Shown here: positions 44,871 to 53,237 of the stretch, piece after piece | How positions within the stretch are numbered: position 1 is the stretch's first letter | How the letters are laid out: each line of letters begins with the position of its first letter | Source of the DNA: Spongiibacter taiwanensis | GTDB lineage: Bacteria; Pseudomonadota; Gammaproteobacteria; Pseudomonadales; Spongiibacteraceae | Assembly (NCBI RefSeq): GCF_023702635.1 | Contig: NZ_CP098455.1 | Location: 1,922,001 to 1,986,000 of the forward strand | Direction of reading: 5' to 3' | DNA length: 64,000 nucleotides | Made by a program: the position numbers and the translations under genes | Notes under the pieces: model-generated | The model's database searches: none | Seen by the model: only the letters and a program-made list of their open reading frames with translations | What the model was told of the DNA's origin: nothing

Positions 44871-44990
44871 TAAAAACTTACCTAGAGTAGGAGACTTCGG
44901 AAACTTAGAGCGCTGCCGCTCCAGGAAAGTTCACATCCCCTACAAAAAAAGTTTTTCGCCCCCACCGTAATGACCTGAGCCCCCAGGCGT
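44844..44990 (-). ncRNA. Candidate structured small RNA, unidentified
   Basis: On the - strand three nested helices fold 44943-44887: GTAGGGGA with TCTCCTAC (8 bp, one G-U), AACTT with AAGTT, and GAGCG with CGCTC closing a GCAG loop. About 16 bases later comes the U-tract terminator at 44844-44870. No - strand protein gene lies within the upstream region, and no known family (6S, SRP, RNase P, Spot 42) fits. The 5' end is unknown; 44990 is a guess. Alternatively the same helices could act on the + strand in the gshA leader. Confidence 0.5.
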
Positions 44991-45067
44991 CTCTCTATGG
45001 CGCTTGTTCAAGCTCTGGCACGGAATTACACTTAGCGGCCTTTCGCTGCTCCATTGAGGACAGAATT

Positions 45068-46633
45068 TTGGCAACACCGCGAATGTCCCGGCTGGCCTTT
45101 TTGGCCGAGGCCGACAACCTGTCCATGCTCACCGACATTCGGCGGGGCATCGAGAAAGAAAGCCTGAGAGCGAATGGGGGCGGCAAACTGGCCCACACCC
45201 CTCACCCAGCGGCATTTGGCGCCGCCATGACCCACCCGTCGATCACTACCGACTTTTCGGAAGCCCTACTGGAGTTCATCACGCCAGTCAGCCACTCCAT
45301 CGACGACACGCTGGCCGAACTCGACGCCATACACCGCTTTGCCTACCGCGAGCTTGGCGAGGAGTTTCTGTGGAACGCCAGCATGCCCTGCATTCTGGGG
45401 GAGAGCGACGACAATATTCCGGTTGCCCAATACGGCAGCAGCAATCCCGCCCAGATGAAAACCCGCTACCGGCTTGGCCTGGGCCATCGCTACGGTCGCA
45501 AAATGCAAACCATCGCGGGGATTCACTACAACTTCTCCCTGCCCCCAGCCCTGCTCGAAGCCCTGTATGCGAAAGAAGGCGGCAACCGCACCTACACTGA
45601 GTTTGTCACCGAGGGCTATTTTGGCCTGATCCGCAACTTCCGCCGCTACGCCTGGCTGCTGGTGTATCTGTTTGGCGCGGCGCCAGCGGTATCGCGCTGT
45701 TTTCTGAACGGCCGCCAACACAGCCTGCAGCAACTCGGTGAATTCACCCTCTACAAGCCCGAGGCCACCTCCCTGCGCATGGGCAACCTTGGCTATCAGA
45801 GCGATGCCCAGAAGGGGCTCAACATCTGTTACAACCGCCTGGACAACTACATCAACACCCTGCGCAAGGCGATTGTGACCAGTTACCCTGGCTATGAAGG
45901 CATTGCCGCCGACCAGCAACTCTCCAGTGGCCTGCTGCAGATCGAAAACGAGTTTTACAGCCCGATTCGTCCCAAGCGGGTCACCGCCAGCGGCGAAATC
46001 CCCCTGGGCGCGCTGCAGCGCGGCGGCGTGGAATACATTGAAGTGCGCTGCCTGGACGTGAATCCCATGCTGCCGGTGGGCATTAATGCCGAGCAGATCC
46101 GCTTTCTCGACGCCTTCCTGCTGTTCTGTTTCTGTGACACCAGCCCGCTCTGCGACGACAGCGTCAATGCCGCCACCATCGACAATATGCTGGCGGTAGT
46201 CGACGACGGCCGCCAGCCCGGATTGACGCTGATGGATCGGGGCACCCCTCGGCGATTGAAGGATTGGGCGGAAGATCTGCTCGGCGGAATTCGCGAAACC
46301 GCCGCCCTGCTCGATCGCGCCCACCAAAGCGAGCGTTATATGGCCAGCTGGCAGGCCCAACGCGCCAAGGTTGAGAATCCGGCCTTAACCCCCTCCGCCC
46401 AGATCGTTGCCAAACTGGAAGCTGAGGGGCTGAGCTTTCACGAGCTGGCCATGGGGTATTCCCTTGCACACGCTGAGGCCTTCCGGGGCCAGGGCTTGAG
46501 CGAGGACGAAGTACAGCGCTTTAAGGCGATGCGCGAGCAGTCGCTGGCCGATTTGGCCGAGGCCGAAGCGGCCTCCACTGAAACCTTCGAGGACTACCTG
46601 GCGCGGTTTTACGCCCAGTACCAGCAACTGTGA
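45068..46633 (+). CDS. gshA: Glutamate-cysteine ligase
   Basis: First and rate-limiting enzyme of glutathione synthesis, 521 residues as in E. coli (518). RRGIEKESLR near residue 24, ITTDFSEALLEFITPV near 58, SMPCILGE near 103, and QTIAGIHYNFSLP near 145 are hallmarks of the ATP-grasp-like proteobacterial family. The start is TTG at 45068 with GAGGA 8 bases upstream; the nearest ATG (45083) is too far from that site. The stop overlaps the acpH start. Confidence 0.96.
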   Translation: MATPRMSRLAFLAEADNLSMLTDIRRGIEKESLRANGGGKLAHTPHPAAFGAAMTHPSITTDFSEALLEFITPVSHSIDDTLAELDAIHRFAYRELGEEFLWNASMPCILGESDDNIPVAQYGSSNPAQMKTRYRLGLGHRYGRKMQTIAGIHYNFSLPPALLEALYAKEGGNRTYTEFVTEGYFGLIRNFRRYAWLLVYLFGAAPAVSRCFLNGRQHSLQQLGEFTLYKPEATSLRMGNLGYQSDAQKGLNICYNRLDNYINTLRKAIVTSYPGYEGIAADQQLSSGLLQIENEFYSPIRPKRVTASGEIPLGALQRGGVEYIEVRCLDVNPMLPVGINAEQIRFLDAFLLFCFCDTSPLCDDSVNAATIDNMLAVVDDGRQPGLTLMDRGTPRRLKDWAEDLLGGIRETAALLDRAHQSERYMASWQAQRAKVENPALTPSAQIVAKLEAEGLSFHELAMGYSLAHAEAFRGQGLSEDEVQRFKAMREQSLADLAEAEAASTETFEDYLARFYAQYQQL

Positions 46634-47250
46634 ACTATCTGGCCCACTTTCATCTGGCCGATGCGGTTGCCCGCCGCAGCGGCTTTGACGATCAGGGGCT
46701 GCTGATTGGCGGTTTGCTGGGTGATTTTGTCAAAGGCCCCCTGCGCGGCGCTCACCCCCACCCCTGGGAAGTGGGTATTCGCCTGCACCGGCGCATCGAC
46801 GCCCTCACCGATACTCACCCCCTCACCCGCCAGTGCCTGGAAGACTTGCCGAAGGAATATCGGCGCTACGGCGGCATCATGCTGGATTTGTGCTTCGACC
46901 ACTGTTTGAGCACCCAGTGGCCGCGACTTCACCCCGACCCCCTGCCCGCCTTCAATCAACGCACTTATCGCCAGGTACTCGATCACGCCGCTGACTTTCC
47001 CCGGGCCGCCAGCCGCCAGATGCAAATTCTGGCGGACTACGATGTGCTCAGCGGCATGTCGGACTGGCAACGCATTGAAGCCATGCTCAAGCGCATCGGC
47101 CAGCGCATTGTTCGGGCCAACCCGCTGGCCAACTGCGGGCCCACCCTGGCCCGGCAGATGCCAACCATTGAAGCCCGCTTTCTGGAGATGTACCCGCAAC
47201 TGATCGAGGAACTTTGCGACGGCTTTGAGGCTCTGACAGAATCGCCTTAG
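46630..47250 (+). CDS. acpH: Acyl carrier protein phosphodiesterase
   Basis: 206-residue DUF479 protein that removes 4'-phosphopantetheine from acyl carrier protein. MNYLAHFHLAD at the N-terminus, the LLGDFVKG loop, and GIRLHRRIDALTDTHPL and DLCFDHCLSTQW give the HD-like metal residues. The GTG start overlaps the gshA stop (GTGA at 46630-46633), which implies translational coupling. Confidence 0.93.
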   Translation: MNYLAHFHLADAVARRSGFDDQGLLIGGLLGDFVKGPLRGAHPHPWEVGIRLHRRIDALTDTHPLTRQCLEDLPKEYRRYGGIMLDLCFDHCLSTQWPRLHPDPLPAFNQRTYRQVLDHAADFPRAASRQMQILADYDVLSGMSDWQRIEAMLKRIGQRIVRANPLANCGPTLARQMPTIEARFLEMYPQLIEELCDGFEALTESP

Positions 47251-47324
47251 CGTTAACGACAGGCTCGGCGACTTGCCCGTACAATAACCGCCTCATTACC
47301 CATTGATTGCCAAGCAGGACCATC

Positions 47325-47819
47325 ATGCCGCTGACCGCCCGCTGGATTTATGCCCTTGTTGCTGCCGCCTGTGCAGCCCTGTTGAGTTATGCGCTCTACA
47401 CCGAATACTTCGATGGTTTGAATCCCTGCCCGCTGTGTATGACCCAGCGCGGCTTCTATGTGCTGGCCGGGCTGACTGGCCTGGCGGCAGCGCTGATCAA
47501 CCCCGGCCGCAAGGGCCGCTACCTTGCCTCGGGCTTGGTCGCACTGTTTTGCGCTGGCGGCGCTGCCGTCGCCGGCAGACAGGTCTGGTTGCAGTCTCTG
47601 CCCGCTGACCAGGTGCCCGCCTGCGGCCCCAGCCTGGAATACATGTTCGCCAACCTGCCCTTTGGCGAAGCCTTCCGCACCCTGATGATGGGTGACGGCA
47701 ATTGCGCTGAAGTGGTATGGACCCTGTTCGGGCTGAGTATGCCCAACTGGTCGCTGATTTGTTTTGTCGTCCTGGCCGGCGCCGCGATCATCGCCGCCCT
47801 GCCCTGGGTCAAGCGCTGA
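47325..47819 (+). CDS. dsbB: Disulfide bond formation protein DsbB
   Basis: Inner membrane quinone-dependent oxidase of DsbA, 164 residues with four helices. The first redox pair is C35/C38 in NPCPLC, the second C100/C127 in the second periplasmic loop (QVPACGPSLEY...GDGNCAEV). The segment AVAGRQVWLQSLPAD is the conserved quinone-proximal Arg region. ATG 47325 is preceded by CAGGA. The stop overlaps the lrgA-like start by one base (TGATG). Confidence 0.95.
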   Translation: MPLTARWIYALVAAACAALLSYALYTEYFDGLNPCPLCMTQRGFYVLAGLTGLAAALINPGRKGRYLASGLVALFCAGGAAVAGRQVWLQSLPADQVPACGPSLEYMFANLPFGEAFRTLMMGDGNCAEVVWTLFGLSMPNWSLICFVVLAGAAIIAALPWVKR

Positions 47820-48172
47820 TGCTGGCAGGCTTTTTTACCCTGCTCGCCTTCCAGCTGCTGGGCGAGGTGCTGCAACGTCTGCTCGACCTGCCCCTACCCG
47901 GCCCGGTAATCGGCATGTTTCTGCTGTTCGGCTACCTCTGCATTCGTGGTGAGGTGCCCAAAGACCTCGAAACCGGCAGCCAGCGCCTGATCGACCTGCT
48001 GCCTCTGTTATTGATGGTCCCGGCGGCGGGCATGTTTTTTCTCGGCGATCAGTTTGCCGACCAGTGGCCGGGATTCATCGCGGCTATCTCGCTGGGCACC
48101 CTGGCCACGCTGGTATTCAGCGCCCTGATACTGGGATGGCTCAGCAAGCGCCGGCAAGAGAAGCATGACTGA
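47819..48172 (+). CDS. lrgA: CidA/LrgA family holin-like protein
   Basis: 117-residue membrane protein with four hydrophobic segments. FQLLGEVLQRLLDLPLPGPV and GMFLLFGYL are diagnostic of CidA/LrgA, and LIDLLPLLLMVPAAGMFFLG is the third segment. Paired with LrgB it acts in murein hydrolase control or in export of small metabolites such as pyruvate. The start overlaps dsbB by one base and the stop overlaps lrgB by 8 bases. Confidence 0.92.
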   Translation: MLAGFFTLLAFQLLGEVLQRLLDLPLPGPVIGMFLLFGYLCIRGEVPKDLETGSQRLIDLLPLLLMVPAAGMFFLGDQFADQWPGFIAAISLGTLATLVFSALILGWLSKRRQEKHD

Positions 48173-48863
48173 GTTGCTCAACAGTCCGCTGTTTGCGCTG
48201 ACCCTGGCGCTGGGCGCCTATGTGGTGTCGCTGAAACTGTATCTACGCAGCGGCCGCTTCGCCCTGCTTCACCCTACCGCCAGCGGCGCCGCGCTGATCG
48301 CCCTGGCCCTGGTGCTACTGGACCGGGATATCACCGCGTTCTATCAGGACGTGAACTGGCTGTTATTCCTGCTTGGCCCCGCCACCGTGGCGCTGGCTAT
48401 TCCCCTGTATCGGCAGCTGCACCTGCTGCGCGACATCGCCGGTCCGCTGCTGCTGACCACCGTTATCGGCGGCAGCTTTGCCTGCCTGTCAGCATTGGCC
48501 CTGGCCTGGCTGTTTGGTGCCAATCAGCAGACTTTGCTGTCGCTGACCACCAAATCGGTCACCACCCCCATCGCGATCGCAGTGACCGAGGGCATCGGCG
48601 GGCTGATTACCGTCGCCGTGGCATCGGTCATTCTGACCGGGGTGGTGGCCATCGTGACAGTGGAGTGGTTATTCAAAAAACTGGGGGTAGAGGATGATCG
48701 GATCTGGGGCTTTTGCCTGGGCCTGGCTGCCCACGCCATTGGCACCTCCCGGGCCTTTGAACGCAGCCCTGTTGCCGGGGCCTTTTCCAGTCTTGCACTG
48801 TGCTTGACCGGCGCGTTTACTGCCGTGGTCGTGCCACTGGCCGCCCAGTGGTTTGCGACCTAA
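48165..48863 (+). CDS. lrgB: CidB/LrgB family membrane protein
   Basis: 232-residue integral membrane partner of LrgA. SLTTKSVTTPIAIAVTEGIG followed by GGLITVAVASVILTG and AAHAIGTSRAFE are near-invariant motifs of the family. It overlaps lrgA by 8 bases. It converges with the TetR gene, and the two coding sequences overlap by 4 bases (48860-48863). Confidence 0.94.
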   Translation: MTELLNSPLFALTLALGAYVVSLKLYLRSGRFALLHPTASGAALIALALVLLDRDITAFYQDVNWLLFLLGPATVALAIPLYRQLHLLRDIAGPLLLTTVIGGSFACLSALALAWLFGANQQTLLSLTTKSVTTPIAIAVTEGIGGLITVAVASVILTGVVAIVTVEWLFKKLGVEDDRIWGFCLGLAAHAIGTSRAFERSPVAGAFSSLALCLTGAFTAVVVPLAAQWFAT

Positions 48864-49495
48864 GCTGACGCAGGCTTGGCCAGGCTGCTGCGACAGAACC
48901 CTTTCAGCGTCGACATGGATTTACTGACATCCACCAGCTCGGGAGTGACCAGCCACTGATAAATCATGCCGTAAACCCGGCTGTAGAAATCGGTGACAAA
49001 TTGCTGAATATCCAGCTCTGGCGAAAACTCCCCCTCGGCGATCCCCTGCAGCAAAATGCGGGTCAGGCTGTTGCGGGACTCGGTGTTGTAGCGCAGTAAC
49101 TCGTTGCGCAGCACCGAAGGGTGACCCAGGGCATCGAACCACAGGGTATACATCACCTTCACGTTCTCCGGGTTCTCTACAATAATGGCCTCAATTGCAT
49201 CGACCCGGTGCACGATGGCGTCGAGCCCGGTCATACCTTCGGTGTGGCGGATCAAGGTGGAAAACCACAGCTCCCGGTGGGCATCCATAATGCGAATGTA
49301 GAGCTCTTCCTTGCAGCCAAAACGCGCACTGGCCAGGCCGCGACTATAGCCAGCCCGCTCTCCGACTTCCTTTAAGGTGATCTTTTCGGTCCCAAATTCC
49401 AACAGCAGCTCGGTAGCAGCCTGCAGCATTTTCTTATCGGATATCGCGACCCGTTCCGCCTGGGTCAGTCGGGGGGCATTGTCAGTGGGGCACAT
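48860..49495 (-). CDS. TetR family regulator (module B)
   Basis: 211-residue repressor with an N-terminal TetR HTH at about residues 20-65 (LLEFGTEKITLKEVGERAGY, then SRGLASARFGCKEELY) and a ligand-binding C-terminal domain. It is divergent from the module B receptor across an AT-rich 626-base region containing three perfect dyads, the expected layout for a local ligand-responsive repressor. Ligands of such regulators are often acyl-CoA or lipophilic compounds. Confidence 0.9.
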   Translation of the reverse strand: MCPTDNAPRLTQAERVAISDKKMLQAATELLLEFGTEKITLKEVGERAGYSRGLASARFGCKEELYIRIMDAHRELWFSTLIRHTEGMTGLDAIVHRVDAIEAIIVENPENVKVMYTLWFDALGHPSVLRNELLRYNTESRNSLTRILLQGIAEGEFSPELDIQQFVTDFYSRVYGMIYQWLVTPELVDVSKSMSTLKGFCRSSLAKPASA

Positions 49496-49593
49496 GGTTC
49501 TGGGCTCATCAAATTAACGGCTTATTATAGCGGCACTTCCTGTCAGTCGTGGCAGCGGCGCACTTTGTCGCACCGGCAGCCCTGAAGTCCGAT

Positions 49594-49617
49594 GCAATTA
49601 TAGAAAGCAATAATTGC
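49594..49617. promoter_or_regulatory. Candidate operator, dyad 1
   Basis: GCAATTAT-N8-ATAATTGC: perfect 8-bp arms. It is about 100 bases upstream of the tetR start, a good position for autoregulation. Confidence 0.55.
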
Positions 49618-49677
49618 CTAAACAAGAAACTTATTTGTTTTGAGCAAATATATTTTTAGCCAATTCCCGCCTCTTTT

Positions 49678-49694
49678 TGCGTAGATACTACGCA
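49678..49694. promoter_or_regulatory. Candidate operator or hairpin, dyad 2
   Basis: TGCGTAG-ATA-CTACGCA: perfect 7-bp arms with a 3-base centre. On the - strand it could also be a small hairpin. Confidence 0.45.
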
Positions 49695-49881
49695 CTTCTC
49701 ATGCCGGAGTGTTACCAAACAACTCATCTCTCTCTGCTGCCAAAAAAGCATTTTTTATTTAAAAACAATATCTTAATAGCGCACACCGTTGCCATAAGGC
49801 TGCTTGAATGGCGCAATGAACAACACCTCTGCGCTTATAAGAAAACAATCTGACAACGACTTGTTTCAGACACATTTAAAC

Positions 49882-49898
49882 TTGTTTGCGCCAAACAA
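49882..49898. promoter_or_regulatory. Candidate operator, dyad 3, upstream of the operon promoter
   Basis: TTGTTTG-CGC-CAAACAA: perfect 7-bp arms, ending 5 bases before the -35 element. The position is suited to repression or activation of the receptor operon. A related AAACAA...TTGTTT pair lies near 49619-49640. Confidence 0.55.
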
Positions 49899-49903
49899 AT
49901 TAG

Positions 49904-49933
49904 TTGACTCTCCACAGAACGCGCCGTTAGTAT
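49904..49933 (+). promoter_or_regulatory. Sigma-70-type promoter of the module B operon
   Basis: TTGACT (49904-49909), 18-base spacer, TAGTAT (49928-49933). It predicts a start near 49940 and a leader of about 180 bases. Confidence 0.6.
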
Positions 49934-50121
49934 GCTCAGCACGAGTGAGTTCTCAGCAGAGAAAATAACAGGGAATGCTCACAGAGAAGGCCGCATCGGT
50001 GGCCATGTGTTATCTCTTACCAGCATACGTGTTCTTTCCGGGGCGCTTCAGTACCAACAACTGAGCCCATCGCTTAACTCCCTCGATAACTTGTGAAAAT
50101 AAAACCCGAAGGGCCTTGAGT

Positions 50122-52338
50122 ATGAAAAACGCACTACAGAAGCTAGGCATCGTATTTCTAACCGTCCCAGCCACTGCCCCACTAATTGCACAAACCCAGA
50201 AAAGCACCGCAATAGAAGAGGTTGTGGTGACGGCTGAACGACGCAGCCAAAGCATTCAGGATATTCCTGCCAGTATCTCCGCCTTTGACGAGCGGGCAAT
50301 TCGCGATGGCGGCATTGTTGATGTCAGTGCCGTTGCCCCCAAAGTCCCCGGCTTTTATGCAGGCGGGTTCGGCACCAGCCGCCCTCAGCTCTATATCCGC
50401 GGGATTGGTACTCGCCAATTTGACCCCGGCTCAGAATCCTCCATCGGTGTGTTTGTCGACGAAGCCTACCTGGGCCGCACCGGTGGCGTGTTGGGCACAC
50501 TGAAAGATGTCCAACGGATCGAAGTACTGAAAGGTCCCCAGGGCACCCTGTACGGCCGCAACGTCATCGGCGGGGTTGTCAACGTGGTTACCAAGGCCCC
50601 CACTGAAGAATTTGAAGCGGAAGCGGAAGCCGGCATCGGCAATTACAGCAGCCGCAATGTCTACGGCGCCGTGTCGGGCCCCCTGAATGAAGACAACACC
50701 GTGCTGGGCCGGATTTCGCTGTGGGACAGCTACCGGGAAGGTTACATGACCAACCTGAACAGTGGCGAAAACCCCCAGGGCCTGGACAACACCGGTGGTC
50801 GCGGACGTCTGCAATTCAAGCCCTCTGACAGACTGCGCGTTGACCTGATTGGGGAATTCGCCCGGGACACCGGCGACTCCTTCCAGGGCGAAAGCATCGG
50901 CTCCACCACCAACCCCAACGGCATACTGCTGGGCACCGGCACACCAACCAAGTCGAGCAACCCCTACAAGCAGTACTACAGCTCGGATACCGATTACAGC
51001 CGGGATATTGATTCCTTCAACGCCCGGGTGGAATACGATTTTGATGCAGGCACCCTGGTATCGATCTCGACGTACCGGGAAATGACCTACAGCGACGACC
51101 GGGATTTTGATAACACCGATCTGGATGTGATCCGTCAGATCTCCGACGAAGAATCAGAGCAAACCAGTCAGGAGCTGCGCTTTGTGTCCAACCCGGACGG
51201 CAACCTGTCCTTTGACGGCAAAGTCGATTGGATCGTCGGTCTGTACTACTTCAACGACGAAAGCACCCACACCGACACCTTCCTCTACGGTGAGGATTCG
51301 GTGATTTACGACCCCACCGTGCCCGGTGGTCAACGCGACCTCACCGGCGGTGACTTCAAAACCAAGAGCACCGCTTACTTCGGCCAGGCCACCATCATGC
51401 TGACCGAAAAACTGGATATGACCCTGGGTCTGCGCTACACCAAGGACGAAAAAGAATCGGTGATGTACGGTGAAACCAACGACAGCTCGCCCCTGGTGAG
51501 CGCCGATTTCACCACCGTGAATCCGACCAGCGAGTTCACCTCTACCGACCCGAAAATCGTGTTCAATTATGTACTGAGCGACGATGCCAGCGTCTACGCC
51601 AGCTACAGCCAGGGCTTCAAGTCCGGCGGTTATCAGTACACCCCGCTGACAGCAGAACAGGCCGGCCAGGTATTTGATCCGGAAGAGCTGGTTGCCCTTG
51701 AGCTGGGTTTCAAATCCCAGTGGCTGGACAACTCGCTGACCTTCAACGGCGCCATCTACCAGTTTGATTACACCGACATTCAGGTATCCCGCGTGGTGCA
51801 ACTGCCCAACGGCAGCACACCTTCGCTGATCGATAACGCTGGTGAAAGTGAGATTCGCGGTCTGGAAGCGGACCTGATGTACCGCCCCACCTACGCCCTG
51901 ACCCTGAGTCTGGCCTACGCCTACACCGATGCCGAGTACAAAGACTACGTTGCCAGCGATGCCGTCGACTACTCAGGCACTCGCATGGTTCGCGCACCCG
52001 AGCACTCCTTCAACCTGGGCGCCGAGTACCTGTTTGAAATTGGTGGTGGCATGGAGTTGGTGCTGCGCGGTGACTACTCCTACATGAGCAAGTTCTACCA
52101 CGAGCCCGGCGAAGCCAATGCCAAATACGGCAGCACTGCGCCGTTCACCAAAGAAGACGGCTACGGCCTGACCAACCTGCGCGCGACCATCAACAAAGAC
52201 AACTGGCGTTTCGCCCTGTGGGCCAACAACGTCTTTGACGAAGAGTACCGCAGCACCATCCTCGCGTTGCCTGGCCAGGTCATCAACATCTACGGCCTGC
52301 CAAGAACCTTTGGCGCGACCGTGTCCTGGTCTTACTAA
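50122..52338 (+). CDS. TonB-dependent outer membrane receptor (module B)
   Basis: 738-residue TonB-dependent receptor. Signal peptide MKNALQKLGIVFLTVPATAP, TonB box/plug start IEEVVVTAERRSQSIQDIPA, plug motif IEVLKGPQGTLYGRNVIGGV and a C-terminal aromatic barrel end (FGATVSWSY). ATG 50122 is preferred over the TTG two codons upstream. It heads an operon of CoA-dependent catabolic genes and is probably the uptake route for their substrate. Confidence 0.94.
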   Translation: MKNALQKLGIVFLTVPATAPLIAQTQKSTAIEEVVVTAERRSQSIQDIPASISAFDERAIRDGGIVDVSAVAPKVPGFYAGGFGTSRPQLYIRGIGTRQFDPGSESSIGVFVDEAYLGRTGGVLGTLKDVQRIEVLKGPQGTLYGRNVIGGVVNVVTKAPTEEFEAEAEAGIGNYSSRNVYGAVSGPLNEDNTVLGRISLWDSYREGYMTNLNSGENPQGLDNTGGRGRLQFKPSDRLRVDLIGEFARDTGDSFQGESIGSTTNPNGILLGTGTPTKSSNPYKQYYSSDTDYSRDIDSFNARVEYDFDAGTLVSISTYREMTYSDDRDFDNTDLDVIRQISDEESEQTSQELRFVSNPDGNLSFDGKVDWIVGLYYFNDESTHTDTFLYGEDSVIYDPTVPGGQRDLTGGDFKTKSTAYFGQATIMLTEKLDMTLGLRYTKDEKESVMYGETNDSSPLVSADFTTVNPTSEFTSTDPKIVFNYVLSDDASVYASYSQGFKSGGYQYTPLTAEQAGQVFDPEELVALELGFKSQWLDNSLTFNGAIYQFDYTDIQVSRVVQLPNGSTPSLIDNAGESEIRGLEADLMYRPTYALTLSLAYAYTDAEYKDYVASDAVDYSGTRMVRAPEHSFNLGAEYLFEIGGGMELVLRGDYSYMSKFYHEPGEANAKYGSTAPFTKEDGYGLTNLRATINKDNWRFALWANNVFDEEYRSTILALPGQVINIYGLPRTFGATVSWSY

Positions 52339-52359
52339 TCACCTGACCTAAAACCGCCC

Positions 52360-52383
52360 CCCGATGCCGCGAGCGGCATCGGG
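52360..52383 (+). terminator. Intra-operon hairpin after the module B receptor
   Basis: Perfect 10-bp stem CCCGATGCCG/CGGCATCGGG closing a CGAG tetraloop, 21 bases after the receptor stop and 30 bases before the enoyl-CoA hydratase start. No U-tract follows, so it more likely stabilises the receptor mRNA or partly stops transcription. Module A has a hairpin at the same place. Confidence 0.75.
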
Positions 52384-52413
52384 ACCGGCTCACCTCGCCA
52401 GGAGCTTTTCCCC

Positions 52414-53217
52414 ATGGCCCACACCTTTTCCCAATTACAGGTCGAGCGCAGAGACAATATTGACATTGTCAGTCTGAACCGCCCCGAAAACCTCAACGCG
52501 CTGAACAAGGCGCTGTTCACTGACTTATCGAATTACTTTGCCGGCCTGCAGGAAGACTACACCTGCCGCGTGGTGATACTTCGCGGAGAGGGCCGCGCCT
52601 TTTGCGCCGGTGCCGACCTCGACTCAAGCGCCTTCGCCGCTGGCGAAGGCCGGGAAGTGGCCCAGTACGAAACCCAGCGCCAGGCCTCCAGCCTGATCCG
52701 CTTAATGCGCAGCTGTCCCCAGGTCATTATTGCCCTGTGTCACGGCCCGGTCTGCGGCGGTGGTTTCTCCCTGGCCCTGGCCGCCGATGTGCGTATTGCC
52801 GCCGACAACACCAAAATGAATGCCGCCTACCTCAAGGTCGGCCTGAGTGGCACCGACATGGGCTCGGGCTATTTCCTGCCCCGCCTGATTGGCCTGTCCA
52901 ATGCGTCGCTGTATCTGCTGACCGGCCGCTTTATCAAGGCCGAACAGGCGCTGAACATGGGTCTGGTCTCCGATGTTGTCCCGCTGGAGGCACTGCTCGA
53001 CACCGGCCTGAACCTGGCCAATGAAATGTTACAGGCATCGCCGCTGGGCTTGCGTCTGACCAAAGACGCGCTGAACGCGCTGATCGATGCTCCCAGCCTG
53101 GAATCCGCCGTCGCCATTGAAGACCGGCAACAGAATTTATTGATTGGCACCGCCGATCACCGGGAGGCCGTTGATGCCTTCCGCACAAAACGTTCCCCCA
53201 ATTACCGCAATTGCTAA
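52414..53217 (+). CDS. Enoyl-CoA hydratase/isomerase family protein
   Basis: 267-residue crotonase-fold enzyme. The first oxyanion-hole segment is GRAFCAGADLDSSAF and the second PVCGGGFSLALAADVRIAAD. By alignment to rat mitochondrial hydratase, the two catalytic Glu positions read Tyr (NAAYLKVG) and Leu (SNASLYLLTG); an Asp lies in GLSGTDMGSGY. It may therefore use other acids, as in some actinobacterial/marine EchA subfamilies, and the reaction could differ from simple hydration. First enzyme gene after the receptor, 20 bases before the ligase gene. Confidence 0.88.
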   Translation: MAHTFSQLQVERRDNIDIVSLNRPENLNALNKALFTDLSNYFAGLQEDYTCRVVILRGEGRAFCAGADLDSSAFAAGEGREVAQYETQRQASSLIRLMRSCPQVIIALCHGPVCGGGFSLALAADVRIAADNTKMNAAYLKVGLSGTDMGSGYFLPRLIGLSNASLYLLTGRFIKAEQALNMGLVSDVVPLEALLDTGLNLANEMLQASPLGLRLTKDALNALIDAPSLESAVAIEDRQQNLLIGTADHREAVDAFRTKRSPNYRNC

Positions 53218-53237
53218 CGCGCTGAGAGATAAGCCCA

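Larger units (their letters stand above)
49496..50121. other. AT-rich control region between tetR and the module B operon
   Basis: 626 bases without a credible gene, much AT-richer than its surroundings (for example around 49740-49780). It holds three perfect dyads and one good promoter, listed separately, and a 5' leader of about 180 bases before the receptor start. Confidence 0.7.
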
